Of a stretch of DNA of 64,000 bases, positions 20,172 to 31,529 are shown in pieces. The position numbers were made by a program, and so were the translations under genes. Below the pieces are notes generated by a model. That model searched no databases. It had not been told where the DNA came from and worked only from the letters and a program-made list of their open reading frames with translations. The first letter of the stretch is position 1. Each line of letters opens with the position of its first letter. The stretch is from Cafeteria roenbergensis. Its lineage: Eukaryota; Sar; Bigyra; Bicosoecida; Cafeteriaceae. Where the stretch lies: contig VLTN01000013.1 of the NCBI GenBank assembly GCA_008330645.1, positions 186,001 through 250,000 of the forward strand, in the 5' to 3' direction.

Positions 20172-22155
20172 ATGTCCGAAGACTCAGGCGCAACCATGTC
20201 GGAGCTCGTCGGGTTCATGACTCACGCTCGCGTAGACGTGAGGCTTCTCGAGTTGACCTCGTCGCGCGCCGCAAGAATACTCCTTTCCCGCCCGAACCTT
20301 CCACCCCCGCCGCCCTGCTGCACGTATTCGCATTGTCGCTCTCGCGCACGCAGGTGCGCATGGTCGCGGTGACGCACGTGCTCCAGGTGGCTGCGGAGCC
20401 GGCAAACTGGCCCGGCCTCAAGGAGGCGAAGGCCGCCCCCGCGCTCGCCAGGCTGGTGGGCGACCACCCAAAGGTCGCAAGCGTTGCCGTGCAGTGCCTG
20501 ATCAACCTCTCGGCGGACTCGGAGTTCCAGGCGCAGATGCTGAAGCTGCGTCTGGTCAACTCGGTGATGGAGGCGCTCAAGGTGAGAGAGCTGCCGCCGC
20601 GAGCGATGCCGCCGCGAGGGCGGCCACAACCACAACCAAAGACACCACCACCACCACCGCTACCGCCTCCAGGCATATTCAGCACACTGCACCCCCCTCT
20701 CGCGATGCGGTGGGACTCCTCTCCCATGGTGTGGCCTGCCGCGTTCAGGGGCGCGGCAGTGACAAGCGCGGCCGCCTGCCCGGCCGCCGAGCTTCCCCGC
20801 TGCGGGTTCCTTGATCGTTTCGTTCGCCCCGCCCGACCGCGCCTCTACCGCAGGACGACGCGTGCTCCTTCCGCCGCCACGGCGTCATGCTCCTCTCCAA
20901 CCTCTGCCAGACCCAGGCGGGCTGCCTTCAGCTCATGCAGAAGGATGAACGCAGCGACGGCTCTACCGTCGGCGTGCACCTCCGCCGCCTGCTCGCTCTG
21001 TTCCTGCAGGCGCCCGGCACACACAGCCCCTCTGCCCCCGGCAGCGCCGCCGCCGCGTCGCTGCTCGACGCCGGGGCGGCGCAGGCCGAGGTTACCGAGG
21101 GCGACGACTTCGAGTACGCTGCCGCGGTGCTGCAGAACGTGACGCAGGACCCCGACGCGAGGACCATCATCCTCCACCCCGAGCGCGGCATCCTGGAGGG
21201 GCTCCTAGGGCAGCTTTCCGCCCGCTCCGTCATCCGCCGCCGCGGCGTGTCCGCAGCGCTGCGCAACTGCTGCCTTCACGAGGAGCGCCCCACCGCCGCC
21301 GGGCTGCTTCGGCCAGAGCTCCGCCTCGTGGAGCGCGTCACGCGGCCCCTAGTCGGACCCGAGCCCTTCAAGCCAGGAGAGCGCGACACCATGCCGCACG
21401 ACTGGCTTGTGCACGGCCCGGCCAAGAAGCGCGAGCCCGACCCCGCCACCCGCCGGCACCTCGTCGAGACTCTGGTCATCCTCACTGGCTCCAGGGACGG
21501 CCGTGCGGAGCTGCGCCGCGTTAACGTGTACCCCGTCCTGCGAAACCTCCACTACTGGCTGGAGGGCGCGACGGAGCTGCTGGAGGAGGTCGCCAAGGGC
21601 CGTGGCGAGCCCATGAGCATGGGGACCATGGTGGGGTCGCACGTGGACGAGGATGGCGACGCGGCCGCGGCAACGGGCGCAGGTGAGGCGGCGGCCGATG
21701 CCGGGGCGGCGGCCGAGCACGCGGACGTGCTGGGGGAGGCCGTTGCCAAGGCCGGCGAGCACTCTGGCGCGGGGGCGGCGCGTCGCGTCGCCGAGGCCGA
21801 GGCCAGGGCGAAGGAGGCGAGCGCCAAGGCAGGGTTCGGCCCCGAGGCCAAGGCCGCCCTTCACGACGAAGGTGAGGCCGGGGACGAGGACATGGAGGGA
21901 GACGACGCCCGCACCGTGGACGCGATCCACCAGCTGGTGCAGGTGCTCAAGGCAGACGAGCCCACCGCGCCCAGGGGCGGCCCCGCCGCGGAGGCTGAGG
22001 CAGCCGCGGCGCCCAAGGTGGTCGAGGTGAAGGACGAGGCAGCCCCCAGCCCCAAGCCCGCCGCAGCCGCTGCAGCACCCGTTGCAGAGCTGGACCACGC
22101 CGCCAAGCGCGCCGCAGCAGCAGTCGAGGCTGCCGGGTTCGACGAGATGGACTGA
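20172..22155 (+). CDS. HGH1: HGH1 homologue, armadillo-type eEF2-folding chaperone
   Basis: HGH1 helps the TRiC/CCT chaperonin fold elongation factor eEF2 in the cytosol. Three exons: 20172-20237, 20354-20581 and 20854-22155, with introns of 116 and 272 bases (GTGAGG and GTGAGA donors, CGCAG acceptors, phase 0). Joined, the protein is 531 residues. It opens MSEDSGATMSELVGFM, then gives armadillo-like helices (VQCLINLSADSEFQ) and the family signatures MLLSNLCQTQAGC, AVLQNVTQDPDAR and RRRGVSAALRNCCLHEE, followed by the second domain with HDWLVHG and VETLVILTGSRDGRAELR. From about 21600 the protein continues in an Ala/Glu-rich acidic tail of some 180 residues not found in animal or yeast HGH1 (about 390 residues). 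Confidence 0.92.
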
Positions 22156-22896
22156 GCGCTCCCCGCTCCGCCCGCCGCACACCGGCGCCTCCGTTGCTTC
22201 CTGAATATGTGTGTGTGTGTCTGTGCGTGGCCGCCGCCTTCCCGGTTCGGACCAGTGGCCTGGCCCAGCGCGCGCTGCGCTCTGTGTGCGGCGCTGCGTG
22301 GGCCGCGTCGGGCCCGACACGGGCTTTGCAGCCTGGTGAAATGCCAGGTGGCCCGTGTGCATTTCTTGCGTAGGCAGTGCAAGGCCCTAGTAAATTGGAC
22401 CTGGCCGCGGTAACTTGGGCTGCCATTCACGTGGGGCACGCAGAGCGATGAGCGTCACTCCTCAACGGATGCATCGCTGCCCTCGCTCATGCGCGCTGCG
22501 TCTTGCTGCGTGCGGTGGAGCGCGATCGTGTGCGCGAGCGAGGGTAACTGTGAGGGGCCCCGGGCGTGTGCGTGTGGGGGCGGGGAAGGGGGAACCGGGA
22601 GTTCTCGAGTGCTCCAGACCGCGTCCCAGCCGCAGCACGCAACGCGCGGGGCCTGGCTGGCGGCACGGGTGGACGCAGGGCGAGCGCAGCACCTGGGGGC
22701 GCGGGGAGCTCTCGCGTGAGGCCGGGCACTCGGACACGTGGCGCGGGGCGCTCCGGTGGCGGGGAGCCGATGCCTGCCGAGCAGGCCTAGCGCTTCGCTT
22801 GCCTTTGCGTTGCGTGTGGCAATGTCTGGCCTTGCAGGCGAGCTGGTGCGCGCGGGGGGAGGGCTCGGGCAACATACTGAGAGCAGCGGTCAACGC
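22156..22896. other. Convergent 3' spacer
   Basis: It lies between the ends of HGH1 and the minus-strand membrane protein gene. It holds a short TG dinucleotide run at about 22207-22221. Several open frames pass through but have no recognisable domain and rely on non-ATG starts or arginine-rich shadow composition. Confidence 0.45.
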
Positions 22897-23847
22897 TCAA
22901 TCACGAAGCTCGACGCCAGAGCAAATCTCTGCGTTCCCACGACCGTGAGCGCAGCACAGGAGGATGTTCGCGGCATCGTCCAGGCAGAAGCACGAGAGCG
23001 CTCGGCAGAAGGACCAGCAGAGGGTCCTGCAGCAGCCTGCGCGGAGGTCCCGGCTGCCGGCCTTGAAAAGGGAGGCCACGCCGCACAGGACGAGGCTGGT
23101 GGATGCCAGCACGTTCACCGTCACCTCAAGCACCAGCAGAAGCAGCGCTGCCTGCAGAGGCAGCTGGGCCTCCTCTTGAAGGGGCACAGCCTTCACCTCG
23201 CGCCAGAGAGCGTCGAGCGAGGGATCGTTCCGGAACGCCCAGGCATCGGCGGCCACGCTCCGGAGAGCACACTTGTCTGTGAACGACTGGAAGACGCCAT
23301 CCAGGGCGGCTTCAACCTTGGAGACGTCGGCCACGAAGCACACGCTCAAGAAGATGGCCATGCCGAGGAGGCTTCGGATAAAGACGTGCGCGCGCGCAGC
23401 GCACGAGGCTCGCGTCAACGCGCCAGCAGCCTGGCGGGCGCCCACAACCGGCGCGCCGTACTTGGATGCAGCCTCATCACCGGCTGCAGCAACCTCAAAG
23501 TCGTCGAACGCGTTGCAAATGCTGGGCGCGGCAGCCTCCAGGCAGGCCGATTCGGCCGGAGACTGGGCGATGGCCGCGAGCTCGCGAAGGGCGTCAGGCT
23601 CGCAGCACCGGGACTTCTCCAGCTGGTAAGAAATCTCCGCCGCCACGACCTCCTTGGTGACGCGGGCGTCGTCCGCGTCGGCGGTCTCCCGGAGGCGCAT
23701 GAGGATCGCCAGCACCGCCTCGCTGCGACCTGGTAGCCCAGCCTTGGCGGCCAAGCCTTCGGCCACGACCATGGCGCCAACGGCTGCTGGAGCAAAGTTG
23801 GACGCCTTGGACTGCCGGCGGCGCGCGGAGCTGGACGCGCGGGGCAT
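22897..23847 (-). CDS. Predicted two-helix membrane protein with Cys-rich C-terminus, unknown function
   Basis: I do not recognise this gene. The ATG at 23847 (MPRASSSARRRQSKASNF) gives 316 residues: a basic N-terminus, an Ala-rich helical region, one hydrophobic segment at about 150-170 (SLLGMAIFLSVCFVADV) and a longer one at about 222-253 (AALLLLVLEVTVNVLAS). The last 60 residues hold about ten cysteines (CCRTLCWSFCRALSCFCL), possible palmitoylation sites. The frame is open upstream of 23847, and other ATGs occur there (one at 24114), but that part is arginine-rich and overlaps the promoter region of the divergent neighbour. Codon composition resembles neighbouring genes. Confidence 0.55.
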   Translation of the reverse strand: MPRASSSARRRQSKASNFAPAAVGAMVVAEGLAAKAGLPGRSEAVLAILMRLRETADADDARVTKEVVAAEISYQLEKSRCCEPDALRELAAIAQSPAESACLEAAAPSICNAFDDFEVAAAGDEAASKYGAPVVGARQAAGALTRASCAARAHVFIRSLLGMAIFLSVCFVADVSKVEAALDGVFQSFTDKCALRSVAADAWAFRNDPSLDALWREVKAVPLQEEAQLPLQAALLLLVLEVTVNVLASTSLVLCGVASLFKAGSRDLRAGCCRTLCWSFCRALSCFCLDDAANILLCCAHGRGNAEICSGVELRD

Positions 23848-24225
23848 GCTGGCCTCCTTCCTCAAGGCTGTGCCCCCAAGAGTCGCAACACTCCCAGTGC
23901 CGGCTCTGCCGTGAGTTGGGCACTGTCCTGGCCTGAGTTGCGGCGGCGAATGGCGCCAAAGCCTCTGTTGCCCATGCCCTGCTGTGCCCCCGCACTGAGG
24001 CCCCGCGTTGCTTCGCGCGCGCGCTGCTGCGGGCGGCTCGCGGACAGGGCGGAGCGGCGAAGCTCCTTTCGACGCACATTTCCCCCAAACGCGCGGCCGA
24101 GCCAACGTGTGCATCGGCCGGCTCGGTTGAGGCACACCTGGCAGCTCCGCTGCTGCGCCAGCTCGGTTTACCAGCGCGGCCCCGCCTGAGTGCCGTGCTC
24201 CTGGCCGCTCGTCTGGCCGCGGGCC
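23848..24225. other. Divergent promoter spacer
   Basis: It separates the unknown membrane protein gene (minus) from the coiled-coil protein gene (plus). No recognised element. Confidence 0.4.
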
Positions 24226-26545
24226 ATGTCGACCACGGGCTCGCCCCGGAAGCGGAGGCTTCCCCCGTCGCTGACAGGCTCCGTGTTGCCGCAGGCGCAA
24301 CAGCCATCCGATCCGTCGGATGCAGCTGTCCCTGATGCCTCGGCCTCCGCCGGCCTCAGGAGCGAGGCTGCCCCGCTGCCCCTGCCGCCTCCAGCCACAG
24401 ACGCACCCAGCGATGCGGCGCCTGCTGGTACCGCGACGCAGGGGCGCGGGGACTCGCCGGTGGCTGCTCGCGCGGAGGCGGCCCGGCGCGTTCCTCCCTC
24501 GCTTGCCCGCGCCCTGGCCTCCGAAGGGAGCGCTCCCATCTCCGAGGAGACTTCAGCCACCGGGTCACCAGAGCAGGCCGTGCCAGACTCGCCCGGGGGC
24601 GGCGGGTCGCCGCGGCTGGCGCAGGGGTCAACCGACCGGTCGTCGCCACCGGAGTCATCCGACCCGCAGGCGCAGGCCGCGGGCCATCGGCCCTCAGGCC
24701 AGCCGCTCTCGCAGGGCGACAGGCACGGCTCCTCCCTTTCGTCTGCAGGCGACGGCGATTCCACTGTTTACCCCCTCGACAGCCCAACGGCTCGCGATAT
24801 TGCGCCGGCGCCGAGGCGGTTCCAGCTGCCCGCCCCCAGCGGCCCGCCCCGCCTCGAAGCAGGGCCCGAGACGGCCTCCGTCTGGGGTGCCATCGGAATT
24901 GACGTGCTTCCCCGCGCCCAGGATCGTGTCGGCGCGCTGGAAGCCGGGGAGGATTGGACCGACTACCGCGAGGACGATGACGCAACGGCGCCGGCAGCGT
25001 CGCTGTCACGGGCCGGGCCGGAGGCCGAAGCCCGCGGCCGCACTGCCACGACTCCCTCGAGCAAGCAGGTGCGCGCCAGCGCGCGGCTTTCGCAGCCCCG
25101 GCAGCCTCAGCGCCGCCTGCAGGGAGAGGAGGCCGCGAACGGCAAGCACTCCCCCCTACGCGGGCAGGGCCCCTCCACCCCCCCGACGGCGCGCTCACCA
25201 TCCCGCCCCGCGCCCGAAGAGGAGGACGCATCGGCCCGCTATGCTGAGCGCCAGCGCCGCCGTCAGGGCACCGGCAGAGCCTCGTCTGGATCGCCTGCCA
25301 GCGGCCCGCGCCCGCGCCCGCGCTCGGCGGAGAAGCAGCCCCCCGGCCGCACCCCGCCCAAGCGCACCCGCCCTGAGGCGTCTCGCGAGCGAGACCCTGC
25401 CGACGTGGCGGCCACCGCGCGCGCGGCACGCCTGCCACCCCCCTCCAGCCGCCTCCTGCGGGGCACAGAGGCCAGCCGTGCCCGGGCCCTGGCCACCTCC
25501 CGGCCCGACGAGTCGCCGGCTGCAGACGCCGCGCCCCAGCGCGGCAGCGGCGGTTCCGGCGGTGCTGCAACAGCTGCGCAGGGCTTGGTAGCGGCTGCAC
25601 GAGCTGGTGCCTCCCCTCGCTCTGCCAAGCCGCGTCGCTCAGCTCGGCCCAAATCCGCCCTCCGGCGAGTACGGAACTCTCCAGGCGGCTACGCACGTGC
25701 CAAGTCCGCCCCCCACAGCCCGGCTGCTACCCCTGACAGCGCGAGCAAGCATCGCCAGCCGGCCACCCCGGCAGAGCCCGACCAGCCGCGCACTGCCTCC
25801 CTCTGGGCAGATGCCCTCGGCACCGCCGGCTCGCCGTCCCAGCCGGGCGCCGGCCAGCCGGGCGGCAATACACTGGACGGCCCGCCGCCCGCCCCCCGAG
25901 CAGGGCCCGCCTCCCCCGACGGCGCTGCAGAGCCAAGCCGCCCCCTCCCTCCCCGCACGAGTGCCGCAGGCGGTCACCGGGGCAACCGCGGAAGTGCCAC
26001 AGGTCCGAGCGCCAGCTTCGACGCGTCCATGCTCGGAGACGACGACGAGGCTATCGCCGCAGCGGAGGCTGTGCTGCTGCGCGAGATCGGGCAGCTCAGG
26101 CCTCCGCCCGGAGGCTTTGCCGCCGCGGGCGCCGCCTCTGCACGTCGCCACGCCGGCGCCCGAGCTGGCCCGGGCAGCGGCTCCGGCTCCGGCACCGGCT
26201 TCGGCACCGGCGGGAGCAGACCCAGCCAAGGAGGCGGGCTCGAGCGCCAGTATGGTCGCAGCTCAAACCCGCGTGCCTCGCCTTCATCGGCCCGCTCGTC
26301 GTCTCAACGGGCCAGCGGGCCCACGGCGGGGTCGAGCCAGCGGCCGGACGCGCCGTTGCATGGAGGGGCGCTTCTGGGAACGCTGGGGGCACCCCCGCCC
26401 CCCCCGCCCCCGCCACCACCAGCACAAGCACCAGCACAAGCACCAGCACCAGCACCAGCGGCGACAGACACGGAGTCCTCGTGGGAGATGGCAGGCGGCG
26501 GCGACGCAGGCGGCACTGCCGGCGATGCAGACCGCACGCACGCCG

Positions 26546-26578
<33 letters not shown>

Positions 26579-28386
26579 CAGCTGCCGCCGCTGAAGCCGC
26601 AGCGGCACGGGCCGAGCTGCAGGCAAAGACGGAGGCTGTTGAGGCGGCTGAGGCGAAGCTTGCTTCGCTTGAAGCCACTGCTGCCGAGGCGGAGGACGGT
26701 CTGGCCGGCCTTCTCGCCAACGCCGACGCTCTCAAGGCCGCGCGAAACCGCGACGAGCAGGCTGCCGCGGAGGCAAGGGAGGAAGCGCGCCGCGCGAGCG
26801 CTGACCTCGCCGTGGCAGGGAGGCTGCGCGCGCGCTTGGACGCCGCCCGCCGTCGCGCCGCGAGCCTGCGCTCCAGGGCGGAGCAGCTGCGCGAGGAGGA
26901 GGCCGATGCTGCCCAGGATCGAGAGACGCGCGTTGCTCGGCGCAAGGCCGAGCTCGCCATGCTAGGCCTATCGCTTGAGAAGCGCGTGGCCAGCCTCCAG
27001 CGCCATCGCGACGAGGTCACGGCCCGCATGGAGCGGGCGAGGGAGGCGCTGGGCGAGACGGAGGAGGAGATGGGGAGGGCGATGAAGGTGAGGGACACGG
27101 TGGAGCTCCTCCGGGCTTCGGAAGAGGCGTGCAGGGCAGGGCGACTGCGAGCCACGAAGAAGCGAATGGCCGACGTCGGCTCCAAGCGGATCCGGGCGGA
27201 GACGCTCAAGGTGGACCGGGCGAAGCAGCGGCTGCGCGAGCAGCGCGAGGCGCTGCAGACGACGCAGCGAGAGCTCGCGGCCGCTGAGGACCTGATCGAA
27301 GCCGAGGTGGAGCGGGGCGCGGAGGCGGCCACGCGCCTGGGCGAGGCGCGGGTTGGTCTGGAGGCCGCCGAGGCGAAGGGGTGCAAGGTCGAGCTCCCAG
27401 CGGGAGGCGCCGAGGGCTGGAGCGAGGAGGACGCAGAGCGCGGGTCGGCGGCGGTGGTGGCTGTGAGCATTGCGGAGGCCGCGGCAGAGCTGCAGGAGGG
27501 GGGGCAGAGCGCCCAGGAGGCGGCGGAGGAGGCCGTGGCGGACGCCTTCCGTGTTGCCGGCGTGCTCTCGGCCGAGGCCGCAAGCGGCGCCGCGTGGTCG
27601 GCTGACAGTCCGGCCGGGGGCCGAGCGGGAGGCGGAGCCGCTGGGCAGCCGTCGGCATCCCCGAGGGCCCTGCCTCGCGTCGGCTCGGGGCTGGTCGATG
27701 CGGCCCAGCCCGCTCCGGGCGCGGAGGGGTCCCGCAACCACTCGCGCACCGCGTCTCGCAGCAGCAGCGTGTCCGGTGCGGCGCGGCGGCCGGGCAGCCA
27801 GCCTGGCAGTGTTCCAAGCAGCGTCCCCGGCAGTGGCGCCTCCACGCCGACGGCAAGCAGGCGAGCTGCATCCAGGCAGGTATGGTCCCAGCTGCTCGAC
27901 GGGGAGCCGGCCCCAGACGCCATCTCGGAGCTGGCTCGAGGCTGGCCGGGAACCCCGCCCAGGGGCGCGGAGGGCAGGGCCCGCAACGGGGACAGCGAGC
28001 CGCCCCCTGACCCGCTGAGCAGGCGGGTGCAGCAGTCGTTCCGGATGCGTCGCGCCAAGGCGCCCGCTGCCGACTCGCCGGCGACGCAGGCCGGCAGCGG
28101 GGCGCTGCGAGACTCCAACGGTGGGCCGGAAGCGAGGCTTCCCGGCACAGAGGGCACATCCACTGACGGGGCAGCTGGGTGGATCGATCGCGCCATGGCC
28201 GCCCGCGTGCACGCGAAGGCGCGCGCTCGAAGCCGAGGAAGCGGCGCGGGCTCTCGGGCAGCCAGCAACCGCGAACGCGCCACTGCAAGGGGCGGTGGCT
28301 CGGAGGAGCAGCCCGCCAGCGCGCTCGGGGCGCGCTCGCAGTCGTTCCGCCAGCGACGCAGCAAGCCGCCCGGGGGGCGCGCGTGA
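24226..28386 (+). CDS. Large disordered protein with central-to-C-terminal coiled coil, unknown function
   Basis: I do not recognise the family. The first ATG in frame (24226) gives 1,386 residues. Roughly residues 1-770 are Pro/Ser/Ala/Arg-rich and disordered, with Pro-Ala-Gln and Asp-Ala repeats at about 26400-26580. From about 26600 to 27380 a continuous alpha-helical, heptad-like region of about 260 residues is rich in Glu, Arg, Ala and Leu (for example AEAKLASLEATAAEAEDGL and KQRLREQREALQTTQREL), typical of cytoskeletal or centrosomal coiled coils. The tail is again Ser/Arg-rich and carries two copies of a short basic motif, QSFRMRRAKAP and QSFRQRRSKPP, the second ending the protein. No enzymatic motif is visible. 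A structural or microtubule-associated role is a guess. Confidence 0.65.
26404..26577 (+). repeat. In-frame CCAGCA/GACGCC short repeats
   Basis: Two adjacent simple tracts inside the coiled-coil gene. CCAGCACAAG-like units encode Pro-Ala-Gln repeats, and GCCGAC units encode an Asp-Ala run. They lie just before the coiled coil. Confidence 0.8.
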
Positions 28387-28671
28387 ATGCTGGCTGGCGT
28401 GGCCTCCCCGTGCGCGCCGTGTGTCCCGTCACGGCTGAGAGAATGCTCAACTTTTGCGCATCGAGTCGTCTTTTGTGTGTTTCCCGTCTGGTCCGAGCAA
28501 AGGTGGCTGCTTCGTTGGGTGATTTCGGGCGAGCGCCCAGCAGCATCACCTCCGCCACGGCTTGTTTTTCTGCGCGCCACTGCCGCTGGTTGGGCCGCTG
28601 AATCGCGGGCGCCTCACGCACACTCGCGCAGCATGCGCGCCCATCCACCACACACATGCGCCGCGGCTCAC

Positions 28672-31063
28672 TCAGGCCCCAATATCGAGAGTGAGAGTCG
28701 ACAGCGCGGCCGCCACTCGAGCAACGGACAGCAGCCCCTCCCTGTCAGCATCGCCGTCCCTAGCAGCCGCCTCCTCCCAGCCTGCCCAGCTGGGGCGGGC
28801 CCAGTCCGGCAGGCCGGCTGCAGCAACGCAGCAAAAGCCGGGCACAGGCTCGCCGCCGTCGGTTCCAGCTGGCGGACAGCGCTGCAAGCACATGGAGAGG
28901 CAGTGCAGCCCCAAGCCGTGTCGGTGCCTCAGCGGGATCGGCGGCGTTGTCTCGAGCGCGATCTGAAACGCGCCCTTGCTCTCAGAGGGTTCGCTGCCCT
29001 CTGGCGCGCTGCCGCCGCGGAACGCGAATCGCGTCTCGCCGGTGTCAGTGGTGCCGGCAGAAAATCCCCGGACGCGCTCGTGCGCAGTCGCTGCTGCGGG
29101 CGGCTGCGCAGCTGCGACAGCGCCCGCCCTTGTCGAGCTGGCAGCAGCGCTACTCGGCGTGGTTGCCGCCTCCGCTGCAAGCTGCTGTTTCCCGAGGCGG
29201 GCCGTGAGCCATGGTTGGGCAGGGATGGCATGTACCGGGTCTCCGCAGACCGCATGGCCCAGGAACCGGCTGTGCACGCGAATCTGGTGCGTGCGCCCGG
29301 TGAAGATGCGAGCGACGACGAGGGAGGTGTCCGTTGCCGCATTGTACAACACGGGAACCAGCAGGGTGGCGGCCGGCTTGCCGTCAGGGGCGGCCACCAC
29401 CACGTTGCACGCGTCCGCCAGCGGCCGCAGAGGGCACGTGACCAGCGCGGCGGGCAGCGGGGCGGCTGGTGCGGTTGCAGCGGCAACCGGAGCGGCGCCG
29501 GCCGGTGGACTGGCGCACCCGGTTTGGGAGCAAAAACGGGACTCAATAGCCCGGACGACTGCCTCGGCTGTTGCGCCTGCCACAGTGCCGCACGGGGGGG
29601 GCGCGGTGCCCGGCACCAGGCCGCCTCCAGGGGCAAGCGCGATCGAGACAGGCGACGCGCCCTCAAGCCAGGCGATGGCCTGGGCCTCCCGCGCTGCCGC
29701 AACGTCGGCTGCTGGCACCCGGCCTTCCCAGGGACCCTCGTCGGCCAGTTCGTCCGAGGCTGGCGGGGCCCCTTGCCGGTCGAGGGCCTTGGCTGCACCT
29801 GCCGCGACCCCTGCAGTGGCCTCTGCGTCGGGCCGCGCAGCCCCGGCTGGCGCAGCAGCGCTGCCAGCAGCGCACCCAGCAGCCACGTCCTCGGCCAGGC
29901 GCCGGCACGTCGCGCGCATATCGCCCTGCACACGAACGAGGTACGTCTTTGCCACGTGGCGAGCTCGCAACGCGGCGGACAAGTGAGAGGCGGAGTCGGG
30001 GTCCGACGCCATCAGCACCAGGCCGGACGTGAGACGGTCGATGCGGTGAAGCAAGTGCAAGCAGGCCTCCGGCGAAGGCACTGGCGACCCTGTGGCAGTC
30101 GTGTTCGCGGCGCTGACCTCTGCGCCCGATTCCGCGGCCTGGGCGGCGGTCAGGGCCCCCGCGATGCCTGACAGCTCCTCGCCCGTGAGCGACCGCTGTT
30201 GCACAGCCCGAGGGCGGCCTCCCCGCGCATGCCCCGTGGCGCTCGACCCCGACGAGGCGGCGCTGTCACCAGAAGCCGACCCCTCTCCGCACAGGCGCCG
30301 CACGAGATGGCACAGCGTGTTGTGGTAGTACCGGCCGGTCGGGTGCACGGGCACTGTCGCCGGCTTGCTCACTGCGACCACGCCCACTTCGAGCCACCCG
30401 CCCTCGCCGGCAGCTCCCAGGCCGTCGGCTGGCCCCGTGGGGGTGGAGGGGGCGTCCTTCCGCTTCGCCCCAGGCGCCTGGTCGGGGAGCTCAGCCTCGT
30501 GACGTGGCCGCGGCCCGGCGTCGGCGTCGTCGTCGCCCTCTGCGCTGCGCTTGGCGGTAGGGCTGCCGGAAACATGCGCCGCTTCCCGGCGCTGGCGCTT
30601 CCGCTGCCTGCGCCCCTTGCCCTTGCTCTGGGCAGGCAGCGGCACACGCGCTTGCAGCCGCTCCAAAATCGTCGGCGCGACGGCGGTCACCGGAGGCTCG
30701 ACGCGGCCGGTGCGGTGCTCCACAAGTTGCCCGTTCTGCAGCACCTCAGACCCGTCTGCAGCGCGGCCGTCGAGGAGAAAGTTGCCCTCGCGAAAGGCCG
30801 CCTCGAAGTACGCCTCCGGGTAGAAGAACTCGGCCCGGGCCACATCCATGAGCCGACGGCCAAGCCACCTGCCTTTGACGTGGATGTTGTAAACGTGTTC
30901 ATAGGGCTCCACTCGCCGCTCCCCTGCGAGGGAGCACGCGGATGAGATGCAACTCGGCATCTGGCCAACAGAGGCACCGCGGCAAGCGTGACGGTCCGCA
31001 CTGCTGGCCGGGCTCACCGTCCTTCACAATATACCATGGTTCGGGGCTGGGGCCATCGCTCAT
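28672..31063 (-). CDS. RluA-family RNA pseudouridine synthase, PUS9/RIB2/RPUSD2-like
   Basis: Isomerises uridine to pseudouridine in RNA. Two exons: 31063-31018 encodes MSDGPSPEPWYIVKD and 30923-28672 the rest, joined across a 94-base intron (GTGAGC donor, CTCGCAG acceptor, phase 1), giving 765 residues. The splice restores a family-like N-terminus, with WYIVKDGERRVEPY leading into VKGRWLGRRLMDVARAEFF and FLLDG, the S4-like part of the PUS9/RPUSD2 branch. The catalytic motif HRIDRLTSG contains the active-site aspartate; KTYLVRVQG, FTGRTHQIRVHSRFLGH and CGDPVH follow. Several Ala/Gly-rich insertions separate these blocks, and the protein is longer than human RPUSD2 (about 545). There is no deaminase domain such as in yeast RIB2. 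The target RNA is unknown. Confidence 0.92.
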
Positions 31064-31529
31064 TGTTTGCCGCACGTGTGCAGCCACTCGGCGGGTGGAG
31101 ACGACGGCGTGCGCTCGCGGCTCTGCTCGCCGTGCGTGTGCAAGTTCAATTCACATTTCTGCAGTGAGCGCCGCCGACCCGTCCCCAGCACCTGGAGCGC
31201 CCGCACACCACGCGTCGTGATGAGGCGGGCCCAGGGCAGGGGCGGGCCGAGCGGTGCAAAAACGCACTGGCAAGCACACGTCAGAGCATGCAACGCAGCG
31301 CCCGCGCAACCGAGGCCTCGATTGGCAGGGCTGCACGCGTGCAAATACCACGAAGAGTTTCTTGCAACATGCCCCCTTGATGCTAGGCAGTCGCCGGGGC
31401 CGAGGCACGGCGATACCTGCCACCCGGCCGCCGGGCCGCACCTCGAACCGGGCCTTCGGCGGCAGGCGCGCTGACCGCCAGGCATTGCTGCCGGGAAGCA
31501 TCGGGCCCCCGCAAGGGGAAGACGGCCGG
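31064..31529. other. Spacer between the pseudouridine synthase and the La-motif gene
   Basis: It holds the 5' flank of the synthase and the 3' flank of the giant La-motif gene. No recognisable coding frame or element. Confidence 0.45.

Noticed and set aside
26304-28580. A 758-codon minus-strand frame opposite the coiled-coil gene
   Set aside because: Ala/Ser-rich mirror of the coding strand with no recognisable domain. The plus strand carries a consistent coiled coil.
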